From NCBI RefSeq assembly GCF_003285015.1, contig NZ_QMFB01000011.1, positions 218,263 through 282,262 of the forward strand: a stretch of DNA of 64,000 nucleotides. The letters run 5' to 3'. The notes under the pieces were generated by a model that saw nothing but the letters and a program-made list of their open reading frames with translations, did no database searches and was not told where the DNA came from. The position numbers and the translations under genes are program-made. Shown piece by piece: positions 50,665 through 58,817 of the stretch. Positions within the stretch are counted from its first letter, which is position 1. Each line of letters starts with the position of its first letter. Source of the DNA: Paenibacillus contaminans. GTDB taxonomy: Bacteria; Bacillota; Bacilli; Paenibacillales; NBRC-103111.

Positions 50665-52353
50665 TTAGGCTATTTTTGTAATACTGCAATAAGTACTTGC
50701 TGCATTTGTGTTACTTACAGTTACTGAAGGTGAAGGGCCAACGTAGAAACTAATGACATCTCCTGCATTTAACTTCATAATTCTTGAGCCGTTTAGCAAC
50801 AATCCATGTGATGTCTGTGAGGTTTGCATTTGAGCAAGGTCATAATGTGCACCATTTAGGTTTGCAGTTGCATATACAGAAGTACCGGTTGGTGGGGCAA
50901 CAGATGATTCAAATTGAAATTGGACAAAATAATGCCCCGACTGTTTTGCTGTAAAAGCACCGCTAGTCGTACTCCATTCACCCAAATTGTCGTAATTTAG
51001 ATTCGACATACTTGTGATCTTTGTAAGTACACCACCAGTAAATGTCTGAATTGATCCAGCATAAGCACTTACTGAACTACGACTATTTGTTGTATTATCC
51101 CCCCAAGGATTGATTGCCCCACCATTACGAATAATAATTCCTCTGTCGCACCAATCTGGATTTGTAGCGCTCGGCATGGCCCCGGTTACATCGACGCGGC
51201 CACCACTACTAGCGGAAATCAATCCACCATTACCCGTTCCATTGTTATTGACAGCGTAAACGCTCGTCCCAGGGCCAGCGGCTTGAAAACAAGTACCCCT
51301 GTTGGAAATTGTACAACTCTCCACTTTCAAGGTTGCGCCGTCTGCAGCTACAAAGGCTGCATCCGAACTTAAGTTTGTAACTGTACAATTGATCTTGTTC
51401 GCAGATACAAATGCTGTGCGTGACGCATAAATACAGGCATTTGAATTGTGTACGTTAGTCATACCTTCGAAAGAAACTTGACAACTATTCCCTACCACAA
51501 TAAAACCCTGTACAGAAACATTGGCTGAGGTGGTTATATTCCCCCGAATAATTATTGTTGCTTTACCCGTGAAACCATCTATCCAAGCCTGCGCAGGGTA
51601 CGTACCGTCTGCCACATTTATAGTTACGTTATGGTTAACTGCATGTGGAATCTTGTCAATAGCAGCTTGAATGGTCTTTAACGCTCCACCGGATGTATTA
51701 GATAGCCCGGTGTTTGCGTCGTTTCCATCCGTGCGAACATAATAAGTTAGATTCCCAGTCGTCTGTACAGGGACATTTTGACCGGCTGCATTAACAGGCA
51801 GCACAAGTGCCCCTGTCATCGTATCCCCGGTCTTCGAAACCTTTCCGTTCCAATTCGCTTTTTCAGCGTCCGTTACGAATCGGTTTGAAGCGTCCTGGGC
51901 TATGATAGACGGCGGATGCGTCGCCGGGTGGGTGTAGTTGTTTGCCCCCGTTGCAACCCCATCCAACTTTGACTTGTCTGCCGCCGACATAAACCCAGCT
52001 GCCGAAGTCGTGGCCGCAGCATGGGCTGTGCCGCCAGCCCCTACGTGAGTAATTGGAGCCTGCTGCACATTGTCAACGTTGCCTAAGCCAACATCAGCTT
52101 TCGCCAAAGTGACAGCCCCCGTCTTGCCCGCAACGCTGGTCACGGTGTTGACCTGCGCCCCAGCCGTAATCCCCGCCAACTTATTCTTCTCTACTGTTGT
52201 GTAATCCTCAGTGGACAAGCCTTTTCCTGCAACTTTGTCTATTTTTCCAGTAACTGCAGCGTCCAAAATATCGGCGTTGCCGTTCAGATCATTGATGTCG
52301 ACAACATCTGTTCCTTCCGGCTTTTTCAAATTCAAATTCGGCGTCAATTTCAT
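50665..52353 (-). CDS. Phage tail fibre with beta-helix and AT-rich tip
   Basis: The 562-aa protein has the N-terminal attachment module common in Firmicutes phages (MKLTPNLNLKKPEGTDVVDI, NDLNGNADILD). Tail repeats follow (KLAGITAGAQVNTVTSVAG, SKLDGVATGANNYTHP; residues about 55-160). Next come a right-handed beta-helix (about 200-420, TIQAAIDKIPHAVNH, NVTINVADGTYPAQ) and a C1q-like beta-sandwich (about 430-562, GHYFVQFQFESS, MKLNAGDVISFYVG). The tip probably binds the host surface. The 3' two-thirds of the gene is visibly richer in A/T than its neighbours, a sign of module exchange. The ATG at 52353 has GGAGGAGCG. Confidence 0.85.
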   Translation of the reverse strand: MKLTPNLNLKKPEGTDVVDINDLNGNADILDAAVTGKIDKVAGKGLSTEDYTTVEKNKLAGITAGAQVNTVTSVAGKTGAVTLAKADVGLGNVDNVQQAPITHVGAGGTAHAAATTSAAGFMSAADKSKLDGVATGANNYTHPATHPPSIIAQDASNRFVTDAEKANWNGKVSKTGDTMTGALVLPVNAAGQNVPVQTTGNLTYYVRTDGNDANTGLSNTSGGALKTIQAAIDKIPHAVNHNVTINVADGTYPAQAWIDGFTGKATIIIRGNITTSANVSVQGFIVVGNSCQVSFEGMTNVHNSNACIYASRTAFVSANKINCTVTNLSSDAAFVAADGATLKVESCTISNRGTCFQAAGPGTSVYAVNNNGTGNGGLISASSGGRVDVTGAMPSATNPDWCDRGIIIRNGGAINPWGDNTTNSRSSVSAYAGSIQTFTGGVLTKITSMSNLNYDNLGEWSTTSGAFTAKQSGHYFVQFQFESSVAPPTGTSVYATANLNGAHYDLAQMQTSQTSHGLLLNGSRIMKLNAGDVISFYVGPSPSVTVSNTNAASTYCSITKIA

Positions 52354-52357
52354 AGGT

Positions 52358-52972
52358 TCACGCTCCTCCGTAAGTCCGTAATTGATTCCATGTTTTCGAT
52401 GCGGCCCCGCCCCACGTCAACGACAGCAGATTTGCCCATGTTGTGTACGTATACTCGAAGCTATAGGTCAAATGAGCCGGCTTGACCTGCTCGAGCATCT
52501 GGATAAATCCCGACATATTTGGCGGAATACCGAGAATACCAACAAACTTCACAACGAACCGGTATTCCGCCGGGTACTCGATCACGTCCACTTCGCCGCC
52601 GGAGAAGGCCGCTGCCGTGTCGATCAGCATTTGGCGGGTCGTCGTGCCAGTCCCCCGCAGTTTCGCATTGATCTGCTCGCGTCTACTTTGCACCGGCTTC
52701 GTCGGATCAACCGACATTCCCAACTCGGTTTCCCATTGATCTAGTCCCCATGTCGCCGTCGACACAAAATACTGATCGAGGACACCGCCATTTTCAGACC
52801 AGAGCATGCCCAATTCCTTGCCTTCAGAGTCCATCAACTCTCGAAAATCGCGAATGCCCTGATAATATTCCGGGAGGTAGGCCATCAAATCAACGGGGTC
52901 GACATCAGGCGGATCGATTTGGCTGCCGGAGGCGAACCATAAGGTACCGTATAAAAATTGCCCATAGGACAT
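52358..52972 (-). CDS. xkdU: Phage tail protein, YmfQ/XkdU-like (DUF2313)
   Basis: The 204-aa protein has the DUF2313 hallmarks. These are LMAYLPEYYQGIRDFRELM, WGLDQWETELGM, VQSRREQINAKLRGTGTTT (about residues 100-118), and FVGILGIPPNMSGF with a C-terminal VKPAHLTYSFEY. The family is a baseplate/tail-tip component normally encoded directly after the baseplate J gene. Here three other structural genes stand between them. The ATG at 52972 is in a run of genes spaced by less than 15 bp. Confidence 0.82.
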   Translation of the reverse strand: MSYGQFLYGTLWFASGSQIDPPDVDPVDLMAYLPEYYQGIRDFRELMDSEGKELGMLWSENGGVLDQYFVSTATWGLDQWETELGMSVDPTKPVQSRREQINAKLRGTGTTTRQMLIDTAAAFSGGEVDVIEYPAEYRFVVKFVGILGIPPNMSGFIQMLEQVKPAHLTYSFEYTYTTWANLLSLTWGGAASKTWNQLRTYGGA

Positions 52973-52975
52973 CAG

Positions 52976-53911
52976 CTACACCCCCTTGAGCTGGTTCCAG
53001 GTGACGCCCGGTCCAAGCTTGCCAGCCGCCAGATCATAGACCGCCTTCACCGCGCTGGCCGTCGCCGCTTGCGTCGTGCTGGTACTGTTCGTCGCGGTGT
53101 TCAACTGCACGACTCCAGACGCCGACGTCGACGCTGCAGGAAGGCGGTCCGCCGCCAAAGTCCCGCTTGTAATATCGCTGGCCGAATGCGAATGGACTGC
53201 CGGCGTAAATGTCGAAGGCTTCCCGCTAATCTCGCTCCAATCGACGATACCCCAAGCGGCGCTGCCAGCCGTCGCCCCCGCCTTCAGCACGCGGCCATTA
53301 TTGCCCGTTCCCGTTGCCGGAATATGCTGGTTACCGTCCCCGCCCGGATGAACGTAGTTGTTCGCCCCAGCCGCAATACCGGCGAGCTTCGTACGTTCCG
53401 CCGCCGTCATTATTTTATTGGCCGCAGACTCAGCTAAATCGTCAGCCGTCAAGGCTACTGCGCCGGTTCTGCCTGACACACTGGTCACGGCGTTGACCTG
53501 CGCCCCCGCCGCGATCCCGTCCAGCTTGACCTTGTCCGCGGCCGACATCGCTCCCTGCGCCCCCGTCGTCGCTGCTGGCAGCCGGACAGCTGCCAACGTC
53601 CCTGCCGTTAACTCGCTAGCATCATGCGTATGCGTAGACGGCGTATATGTCGCAGGCTTCCCTGTCACGCCAGCCCAAGACACCGAATCGGCCGCCTCCG
53701 CCGCATCTACTTTTCCATTGTTGTTCGTGTCATAGATCGACTTGAGCATATCGCCGCCCGTCGATTGAGCAGCGACGAGCAGCACATTGCCGCTCGTCGT
53801 GCCGATATACAGTTTCTGCGTATCCGTGCAATACCCTAACTCGCCGACAGCCAGAGCGCCAATACTGGACTCGGCGCCGCGCCGGATCTGAATCAGCACC
53901 TTCCTCGCCAA
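52976..53911 (-). CDS. Phage tail fibre/structural protein with tail repeats
   Basis: The 311-aa protein begins with an Mtd_N-like module (MARKVLIQIRRGAESSIG, GELGYCTDTQKLYIG). It continues with repeats such as KVKLDGIAAGAQVNAVTS, RTKLAGIAAGANNYVHP and HSHSASDITSGTLAADRLPA. The TTG start at 53911 has GGAGG upstream. It shares repeat words with the 562-aa fibre and the N-terminal module with the next gene, so these genes have probably exchanged parts. It may be a fibre shaft or a secondary receptor-binding protein. Confidence 0.78.
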   Translation of the reverse strand: MARKVLIQIRRGAESSIGALAVGELGYCTDTQKLYIGTTSGNVLLVAAQSTGGDMLKSIYDTNNNGKVDAAEAADSVSWAGVTGKPATYTPSTHTHDASELTAGTLAAVRLPAATTGAQGAMSAADKVKLDGIAAGAQVNAVTSVSGRTGAVALTADDLAESAANKIMTAAERTKLAGIAAGANNYVHPGGDGNQHIPATGTGNNGRVLKAGATAGSAAWGIVDWSEISGKPSTFTPAVHSHSASDITSGTLAADRLPAASTSASGVVQLNTATNSTSTTQAATASAVKAVYDLAAGKLGPGVTWNQLKGV

Positions 53912-53924
53912 AACCCTCGCCTCC

Positions 53925-54950
53925 TCAGAACGTACCGCCGTCGATCGCAGCTACCATCAGCCGATTGCCATTGGCTGCGTCATAAACAATGCTATCCGCG
54001 TCGATATTAGTCTCAATCCCCGTTGCATTCACGAGCACGCCTTTGCCTGCCTTTGCGGAGACGGCCCCGGGACCAACCGTAATGCCGTTGCCTGCTCCAA
54101 CCGTCAGCGTCACCGTCTCCGCCGTCCCGCCGCCGGTCAGTCCGTTCCCCGCCGTAATCGTCTGCAAGGCGCCGCCCGTGCGCACCCATGACGTTCCATT
54201 GTAGGTATACTGCTTGGACTCGTCATCGACGATACAGGTCATGCCGGTAGTCGGGGCAATGAAGCTCCATGCCGATCCGGTCCATTCCGCGATGTTATTG
54301 ACTTTTCCTGTCCACACGCCAGTCGGGGAGGCCCCGACGATATACCGGTCCTTTGCAGCGGGAGAAGCCGGCGGCGTTGCCAGGTCCTTATCCTTCACGC
54401 TGTCCTGATACTCTTGACCGGCCCGAGCCAAGTCCAACTCGTTCTTAATTTTTTGCGCCGACCAGAGGTCGGTCACTGAGCTTCCTGAGTCGTTGATAAC
54501 GCGATGCTTCGTCGCATCGTCGATATGGTCGCGAATCTGGGCCGCGGTTGCCGTCTTCGTCCCATCCGACACTTTGTTGACGCTGCCGCCTGTCAAATCC
54601 GTCTTTTTCACACGGCCATACGTCGCACCCTCCGCAATATTATCCAAAGTCCCGTTCAGGTCGCTCAGTTCCAATGCATTCATCCGCACCCATAACGCGC
54701 CGTCGTCCAGGTACAAATAACCGTTATTCGCCCCGCCGCCGGTGACAAAATAGTACCGCCCGGAAACAGCCGCGCTCGGCCGCGATGCATAAGGTCCCGT
54801 CATGACCCGGCCCACAAGCGTATTAGCCGTACCATCCCCGACATATACTTCCTTCGTATCCGTGCAGAACCCCATCTCGCCGGCCAACAGCGCGCCGCGC
54901 GCTACCAGTTCCGCTTTCGTCCCTCGTCTGATCCGAATCGTTTGCGCCAT
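53925..54950 (-). CDS. Phage tail fibre-like protein with DUF2793-like domain
   Basis: The 341-aa protein begins with an Mtd_N-like module (MAQTIRIRRGTKAEL, GEMGFCTDTKEVYVGDG). A helical segment follows (HIDDATKHRVINDSGSSVTD, WSAQKIKNELDLA). It has a DUF2793-like block (ATPPASPAAKDRYIVG, NNIAEWTGSAWSFIAP) and a glycine-rich beta end (GNGLTGGGTAETVTLTVGAG) closing with IDGGTF. The same IDGGTF word is near the end of the upstream 137-aa protein. The ATG at 54950 follows AAGGGG. It is likely part of the adsorption apparatus. Confidence 0.78.
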   Translation of the reverse strand: MAQTIRIRRGTKAELVARGALLAGEMGFCTDTKEVYVGDGTANTLVGRVMTGPYASRPSAAVSGRYYFVTGGGANNGYLYLDDGALWVRMNALELSDLNGTLDNIAEGATYGRVKKTDLTGGSVNKVSDGTKTATAAQIRDHIDDATKHRVINDSGSSVTDLWSAQKIKNELDLARAGQEYQDSVKDKDLATPPASPAAKDRYIVGASPTGVWTGKVNNIAEWTGSAWSFIAPTTGMTCIVDDESKQYTYNGTSWVRTGGALQTITAGNGLTGGGTAETVTLTVGAGNGITVGPGAVSAKAGKGVLVNATGIETNIDADSIVYDAANGNRLMVAAIDGGTF

Positions 54951-54953
54951 CCG

Positions 54954-55367
54954 TCATTCCCCTTCATAAAATGTTCCGCCATCAATCATACCTGCCTCTT
55001 TATAGCGATCCATCTCCGTCTGCGTTGACGTAATCGCTTCCTGCAGCACGTTGACATCGTCCGCATCCACCGTATCGCCAGGCGTTTCGTAGGTCACATA
55101 CACGCTCTCTACATTCGCAAAAACCCGGATCGTTCGCCTCCACGGTGATTCAGCCGGCGCCGAAAGCGTCCAGGTCGCGACTACCTCGCCGGTAAATCTC
55201 GGACCGGTGTACACCCGAACCGTACCGTTGATAATATTGTCATGAGCGAGCCATCCCTCATACTGCCCATTTTCAAGCTGCAGGGCTTCCTCGATCGTGT
55301 ACACACCACCGTCCTGCTTCTTGTTCAGCTTCTCAGAAAAACGATCAATCCCTTCGGGATAAGCCAC
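54954..55367 (-). CDS. Phage structural protein, uncharacterised (137 aa)
   Basis: The protein starts GTG AYPEGIDRFSEKLNKK, a helix-then-beta layout (about residues 40-105, with TVRVYTGPRFTGEVVATWTL and VFANVESVYVTYETPGD). A helical tail follows (VLQEAITSTQTEMDRYKE) and IDGGTFYEGE ends it. It lies 3 bp after the baseplate J gene. I recognise the type from Firmicutes prophages, but not a function; a fibre connector is possible. GGGGGTG precedes the GTG. Confidence 0.65.
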   Translation of the reverse strand: MAYPEGIDRFSEKLNKKQDGGVYTIEEALQLENGQYEGWLAHDNIINGTVRVYTGPRFTGEVVATWTLSAPAESPWRRTIRVFANVESVYVTYETPGDTVDADDVNVLQEAITSTQTEMDRYKEAGMIDGGTFYEGE

Positions 55368-55370
55368 TGT

Positions 55371-56408
55371 TTACACCCCCAAATTGACCGCGCCAACAAC
55401 CGGCACTTCTTCACTCTGCAGCGCGACATTGCCGGTGCTCCCGTTCACTGTCAATCCTGTGTAATCGAGTACGCCTGACGTGCCTATCAACAACGTGCCG
55501 ATGCGAGCATAACTGACATAGGTAAGCTCAAAGGCCGTTTCCCGCAAATACGCCTCCAGCAGTTGGATGAACGAATCCTGCACCATTTGCAACGAATACC
55601 CTGAAGCAAGGGTGACTGTCGCCGCCACCTCGACCGCCAAACCGATCGCGGATACGACCGTTACCGCAGCGCCGATCGGCCGGACCTCCTCGATATGAGC
55701 CGCTACATCCGATACCAGCGAAGGCGTCGCCGGCTGCCGTTCCGTATCGACGATCACCACCTTGACCGTCCCCGGCCCGTCCCACAGCGGGACCACTTTC
55801 GCCGCTCCGACGCCAACCGCTTCCGTCGCCCAACGTCGGTAATCCGCTACATTTCCGCTTGTTCCCGGCTCCCGCACCTTTTGCAAAAATCGAATCCGAA
55901 GCTGGTCGTCGGATTCCGTATCCTCGCCGGGCAGCAGCACATCCGTCAGTTCCGCGCAAGCAAGACCGGCGACGTAATCGATCGGCAGCAAGACGCCGAA
56001 GACGCTATTGCCCGACTCGCCCACAGCTTCGCATTCCAATTCGTATTGGCCGGCTGTCAGCCTCGCCTTCACGACGAAGTTCAATTGCTCGCAAGAGTAT
56101 CGGCTGCCAATCGGCACATCGAACGGCTGATTGCCGCCGTTCCAAAACATGCCCTTTCGGAGCGCGGGCGATGCCGGCTTCCGGGTTACCCCGCGATCCG
56201 ACGTTCGCCGATCCAGGTAGACCCCGCTTGTCGTCTCGCCAAATCCGAGCCGCAAAGTCCCGTCCAACTCTATGTACATCTGCGCAAGCTCGGCCGCCGC
56301 CGGTGCCAGCGCATCGTAAACGACGCTGCCCTCCCGTTTATCCAGCGTAATCGGGACGCGATCCAGCATACGCTTCAAAATAACGTCATAAGACTGCGAT
56401 TCATACAC
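55371..56408 (-). CDS. xkdT: Baseplate J family protein (XkdT-like)
   Basis: The 345-aa protein has the baseplate J/gp47 signatures. These are TLDKREGSVVYDALAPAAAE near the N terminus, SGVYLDRRTSDRGVTRKPA, LLPGEDTESDDQLRIRFLQK (about residues 160-180), GTSGNVADYRRWATEAVGVG and AKVVPLWDGPGTVKVVIVD. It forms the wedge of the contractile baseplate. The GTG start at 56408 has AGGAGGTG and overlaps the upstream gene by 8 bp. Confidence 0.9.
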   Translation of the reverse strand: MYESQSYDVILKRMLDRVPITLDKREGSVVYDALAPAAAELAQMYIELDGTLRLGFGETTSGVYLDRRTSDRGVTRKPASPALRKGMFWNGGNQPFDVPIGSRYSCEQLNFVVKARLTAGQYELECEAVGESGNSVFGVLLPIDYVAGLACAELTDVLLPGEDTESDDQLRIRFLQKVREPGTSGNVADYRRWATEAVGVGAAKVVPLWDGPGTVKVVIVDTERQPATPSLVSDVAAHIEEVRPIGAAVTVVSAIGLAVEVAATVTLASGYSLQMVQDSFIQLLEAYLRETAFELTYVSYARIGTLLIGTSGVLDYTGLTVNGSTGNVALQSEEVPVVGAVNLGV

Positions 56409-56808
56409 GTTTTCCCACCTCCTGCTCTACCTCAAAACTGCCGCTATCTGTTAAGACGGTAAACCGTACGAGCAACTGGTCCCCTTCCCCCTCCAACGTT
56501 AACCCGGATATGCCTCGTATGCGGTCATCCTGCAGCAGCGCCTCCTCGATGCGTCTGCGAATATCCGCCCGCACAAACAGCGGGCTTTGCCCGATCAACG
56601 CTTCCAACTCCACGCCATAGTGGAAACTGTATACCAAATACCGAAATCGCTCCGTCTGAAGGATCTTGAAGACGGCTTGCTTCGCTGCTTCCAATCCATC
56701 GATCATCCCGGCAACGCGTCCGCGCTCGAAATCCAGCCGCCATGTCCGGGAGGGCTGCTGCACCGCTAACATACGCTCGGCAGGGATTTGTCCTCCTGTC
56801 GGGATCAT
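56401..56808 (-). CDS. xkdS: Phage DUF2634 protein (XkdS-like)
   Basis: The 135-aa protein is like gp25-type wedge proteins of PBSX phages. It has TWRLDFERGRVAGMIDGLEA, VFKILQTERFRYLVYSFHYG and VELEALIGQ, then a C-terminal part with DDRIRGISGLTLEGEGD. It should connect the baseplate to the sheath and tube start. It overlaps both neighbours by a few bases (4 bp with xkdR-like, 8 bp with baseplate J), so the three are probably coupled. Confidence 0.85.
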   Translation of the reverse strand: MIPTGGQIPAERMLAVQQPSRTWRLDFERGRVAGMIDGLEAAKQAVFKILQTERFRYLVYSFHYGVELEALIGQSPLFVRADIRRRIEEALLQDDRIRGISGLTLEGEGDQLLVRFTVLTDSGSFEVEQEVGKRV

Positions 56809-57170
56809 GGTCCCACCACCTTATCGAAAATCAAATACTTTTGCCCGCCCTGCATTCTCAGTAAAATAAGCCTGTCCCCCGCTTCCAGCCCTTTACGAAT
56901 GACGATCGGCTCCTCCGGCAGCGCCGGCTCCGTCATTCTTGTTGCCATGCCGCTTTCACCGGAATCCGCATACGCTTGATCGTGACGCAGATCGATTTCA
57001 TACCTCGTCAGGTTCTCCGGCACAATTAAAAAATCCGCATCGAGGGCAAACCGTTGATCGACAGTTACCTCGAGCGGATCTATTCTTGTTACTTCTCCAA
57101 ACATGATGGCCATAGGGGCGCCGGCTTCGATTGCCGCAGCAGCGGCTTGCTTGATAGCCTCCAGCATCAT
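56805..57170 (-). CDS. xkdR: Phage DUF2577 protein (XkdR-like)
   Basis: The 121-aa protein has the DUF2577 layout. An N-terminal helix (MMLEAIKQAAAAAIEAGAP) is followed by small beta strands (IMFGEVTRIDPLEVTVDQRF, LDADFLIVPENLTRY). The C-terminal end is typical of this family (GDRLILLRMQGGQKYLIFDK). It is a baseplate component of unknown detail. Two ATGs in tandem (57170, 57167) can start it; the gene overlaps the xkdQ-like stop by 4 bp. Confidence 0.85.
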   Translation of the reverse strand: MMLEAIKQAAAAAIEAGAPMAIMFGEVTRIDPLEVTVDQRFALDADFLIVPENLTRYEIDLRHDQAYADSGESGMATRMTEPALPEEPIVIRKGLEAGDRLILLRMQGGQKYLIFDKVVGP

Positions 57171-58135
57171 ATCACCTTCAATGTCAGACTCATCGTATGG
57201 TTCGTTCCATCAAACCGATGCTTCGCCTCGTCAACCAGCATAGGCTGGTTAATGCCAAGCGATTCGATCACAACGGGCAAATACATACCGGCGCGCACAC
57301 GTACATCGCCAATCGCCTCCAACGTCAATCCCCGGGATTCCCGATTCTTAAGTTGGACGAGTTGTGTCAGACGAGTGCTGATCTGCGCCGCATTCATGTT
57401 CTCGTCTACGCTTTCGTATAGCTGCAATAGTCCCCAACGAGCGATATTGGCGCTGTCCTGTTCCATGTAAATCTCGCGTTTGCCCGTTTCCTTGTTATCC
57501 TTGTACAGTTTGATGCGATTGTACGTATCCGAATCGATGTCGCGGCCAAAATCGTAGCCCGTCATCAGACTGCCATCACCCACGTAAAAACCGGCCAGGA
57601 AGTCGTCAACCAGCCGCAAAGACAAACTGCCGAAATCATCGAAAAAAACGTAATGCCTTTGTGTGCTGATCAGAGTCTGCGTGATCGCTTTGTCAATGAT
57701 GTCCATCAGCATCTGCCCGTCCTCCGACATGGTCGGAATGCGATAACCGGAATCGTCCAGCCGGCCGACCCGGAGACTGAAATCATCCGCGATCTGTTTG
57801 ATAATCTGGGTAGCGGTCGCCGCCTTAAAGACATAGGTATCCTTCACCAGCAAATAACGGGTCTGGTCGTACGCTTTAACCGATACCTCATCGTTTTGAT
57901 TTACCTTGACCGCGAACACGTAACCGTAGAACACGTTTGCCTCATCCATGCGGATGCGGACAATGTCGCCGTTGCTGACGGCGAAAGCCCGCTCCTGATA
58001 GATTCCATTTCGAATCAGAGAAAAATCGACGCTCGCCGGACGGCCAATGCGAGTCGTAGTCCAGGATAAATCGGATGTAATCTCCGACACGTCCCAAACA
58101 CTCCCGGCTTTATTGTCAATCAGAATCTCAATCAA
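57167..58135 (-). CDS. xkdQ: Phage baseplate/tail hub protein (XkdQ-like)
   Basis: The protein of about 322 aa contains the gpD/late-control fold typical of XkdQ: SDLSWTTTRIGRPASVDFSL, VRIRMDEANVFYGYVFAV, QTRYLLVKDTYVFKAATATQ, NRIKLYKDNKETGKREIYM and GITINQPML-like words near the end. The start is uncertain. A TTG at 58135 has GGTGGG in front and overlaps the LysM gene by 8 bp. TTG 58153 or GTG 58147/58144 would add a few residues. It forms the central hub below the tube. Confidence 0.83.
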   Translation of the reverse strand: MIEILIDNKAGSVWDVSEITSDLSWTTTRIGRPASVDFSLIRNGIYQERAFAVSNGDIVRIRMDEANVFYGYVFAVKVNQNDEVSVKAYDQTRYLLVKDTYVFKAATATQIIKQIADDFSLRVGRLDDSGYRIPTMSEDGQMLMDIIDKAITQTLISTQRHYVFFDDFGSLSLRLVDDFLAGFYVGDGSLMTGYDFGRDIDSDTYNRIKLYKDNKETGKREIYMEQDSANIARWGLLQLYESVDENMNAAQISTRLTQLVQLKNRESRGLTLEAIGDVRVRAGMYLPVVIESLGINQPMLVDEAKHRFDGTNHTMSLTLKVI

Positions 58136-58817
58136 GCATCCCACCACTTTCAAGCGGAATCCGGAGGACTTGTCCTGGCTCCAACTCTTTCGTACCTGCC
58201 TCCGTTAGCCTATTGTACTGTTGGATTTCCTTCCAATACTGATCCGTGCCAAAAACCTTTTTCGATATCGTCCACAAGTCGTCCCCCTGCTGAATCGTGT
58301 ATACTTTCAAAGGCGCGCGATCATCCGCTCGGGACCAAGTAGCCCGCAAAGAGGAAATCGTCCCGTCATCCAATCGCTCAATGGATAGACGTCTGGCGGC
58401 ATAAAAGCGATACTGCTTCAGCTTCAGCGAGTATTCAATATCGCCCGGAGCCCCGGCTGCTTCCTTCCACTCAAAGGATTCAATGCTGGCCGGCGTATTG
58501 ATATCATATTGCGTCGATGTGAAAATGAATCGAATCGGCCTCTTGGTCTCCAGCCACTTTCTGAGATAAAGAACGTATTCAACAGGGGGAAGCAAGGCGT
58601 TCGGCGTCACGAACGGGACGGGATGAGCAGGGAAAATACCGCTGAATGAGAACTCAGCCAATTTAGGACTGCGAATGACATTGATCATTCCTAGCCCATA
58701 AACCTCGCTATCGCTGCCATTGCTGCCTTCGCTCACTTCCATGGATTGCGGCAGAAGCGGAACTTCGAACCATTCCTCCCGATTATTGAAGCTTAGTTCC
58801 AAATAATAGCCTGACAC
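58128..58817 (-). CDS. xkdP: LysM-domain tail protein (XkdP-like)
   Basis: The 229-aa protein has an N-terminal baseplate-associated domain (EVPLLPQSMEVSEGSNGSDS, to about residue 165). A LysM domain at the C terminus (VYTIQQGDDLWTISKKVFG, then NRLTEAGTKELEPGQVLRIP, about 172-225) binds peptidoglycan during penetration. The GTG start at 58817 shares one base with the tape-measure stop (TAGTG), so translation is coupled. Confidence 0.88.
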   Translation of the reverse strand: MSGYYLELSFNNREEWFEVPLLPQSMEVSEGSNGSDSEVYGLGMINVIRSPKLAEFSFSGIFPAHPVPFVTPNALLPPVEYVLYLRKWLETKRPIRFIFTSTQYDINTPASIESFEWKEAAGAPGDIEYSLKLKQYRFYAARRLSIERLDDGTISSLRATWSRADDRAPLKVYTIQQGDDLWTISKKVFGTDQYWKEIQQYNRLTEAGTKELEPGQVLRIPLESGGMLD

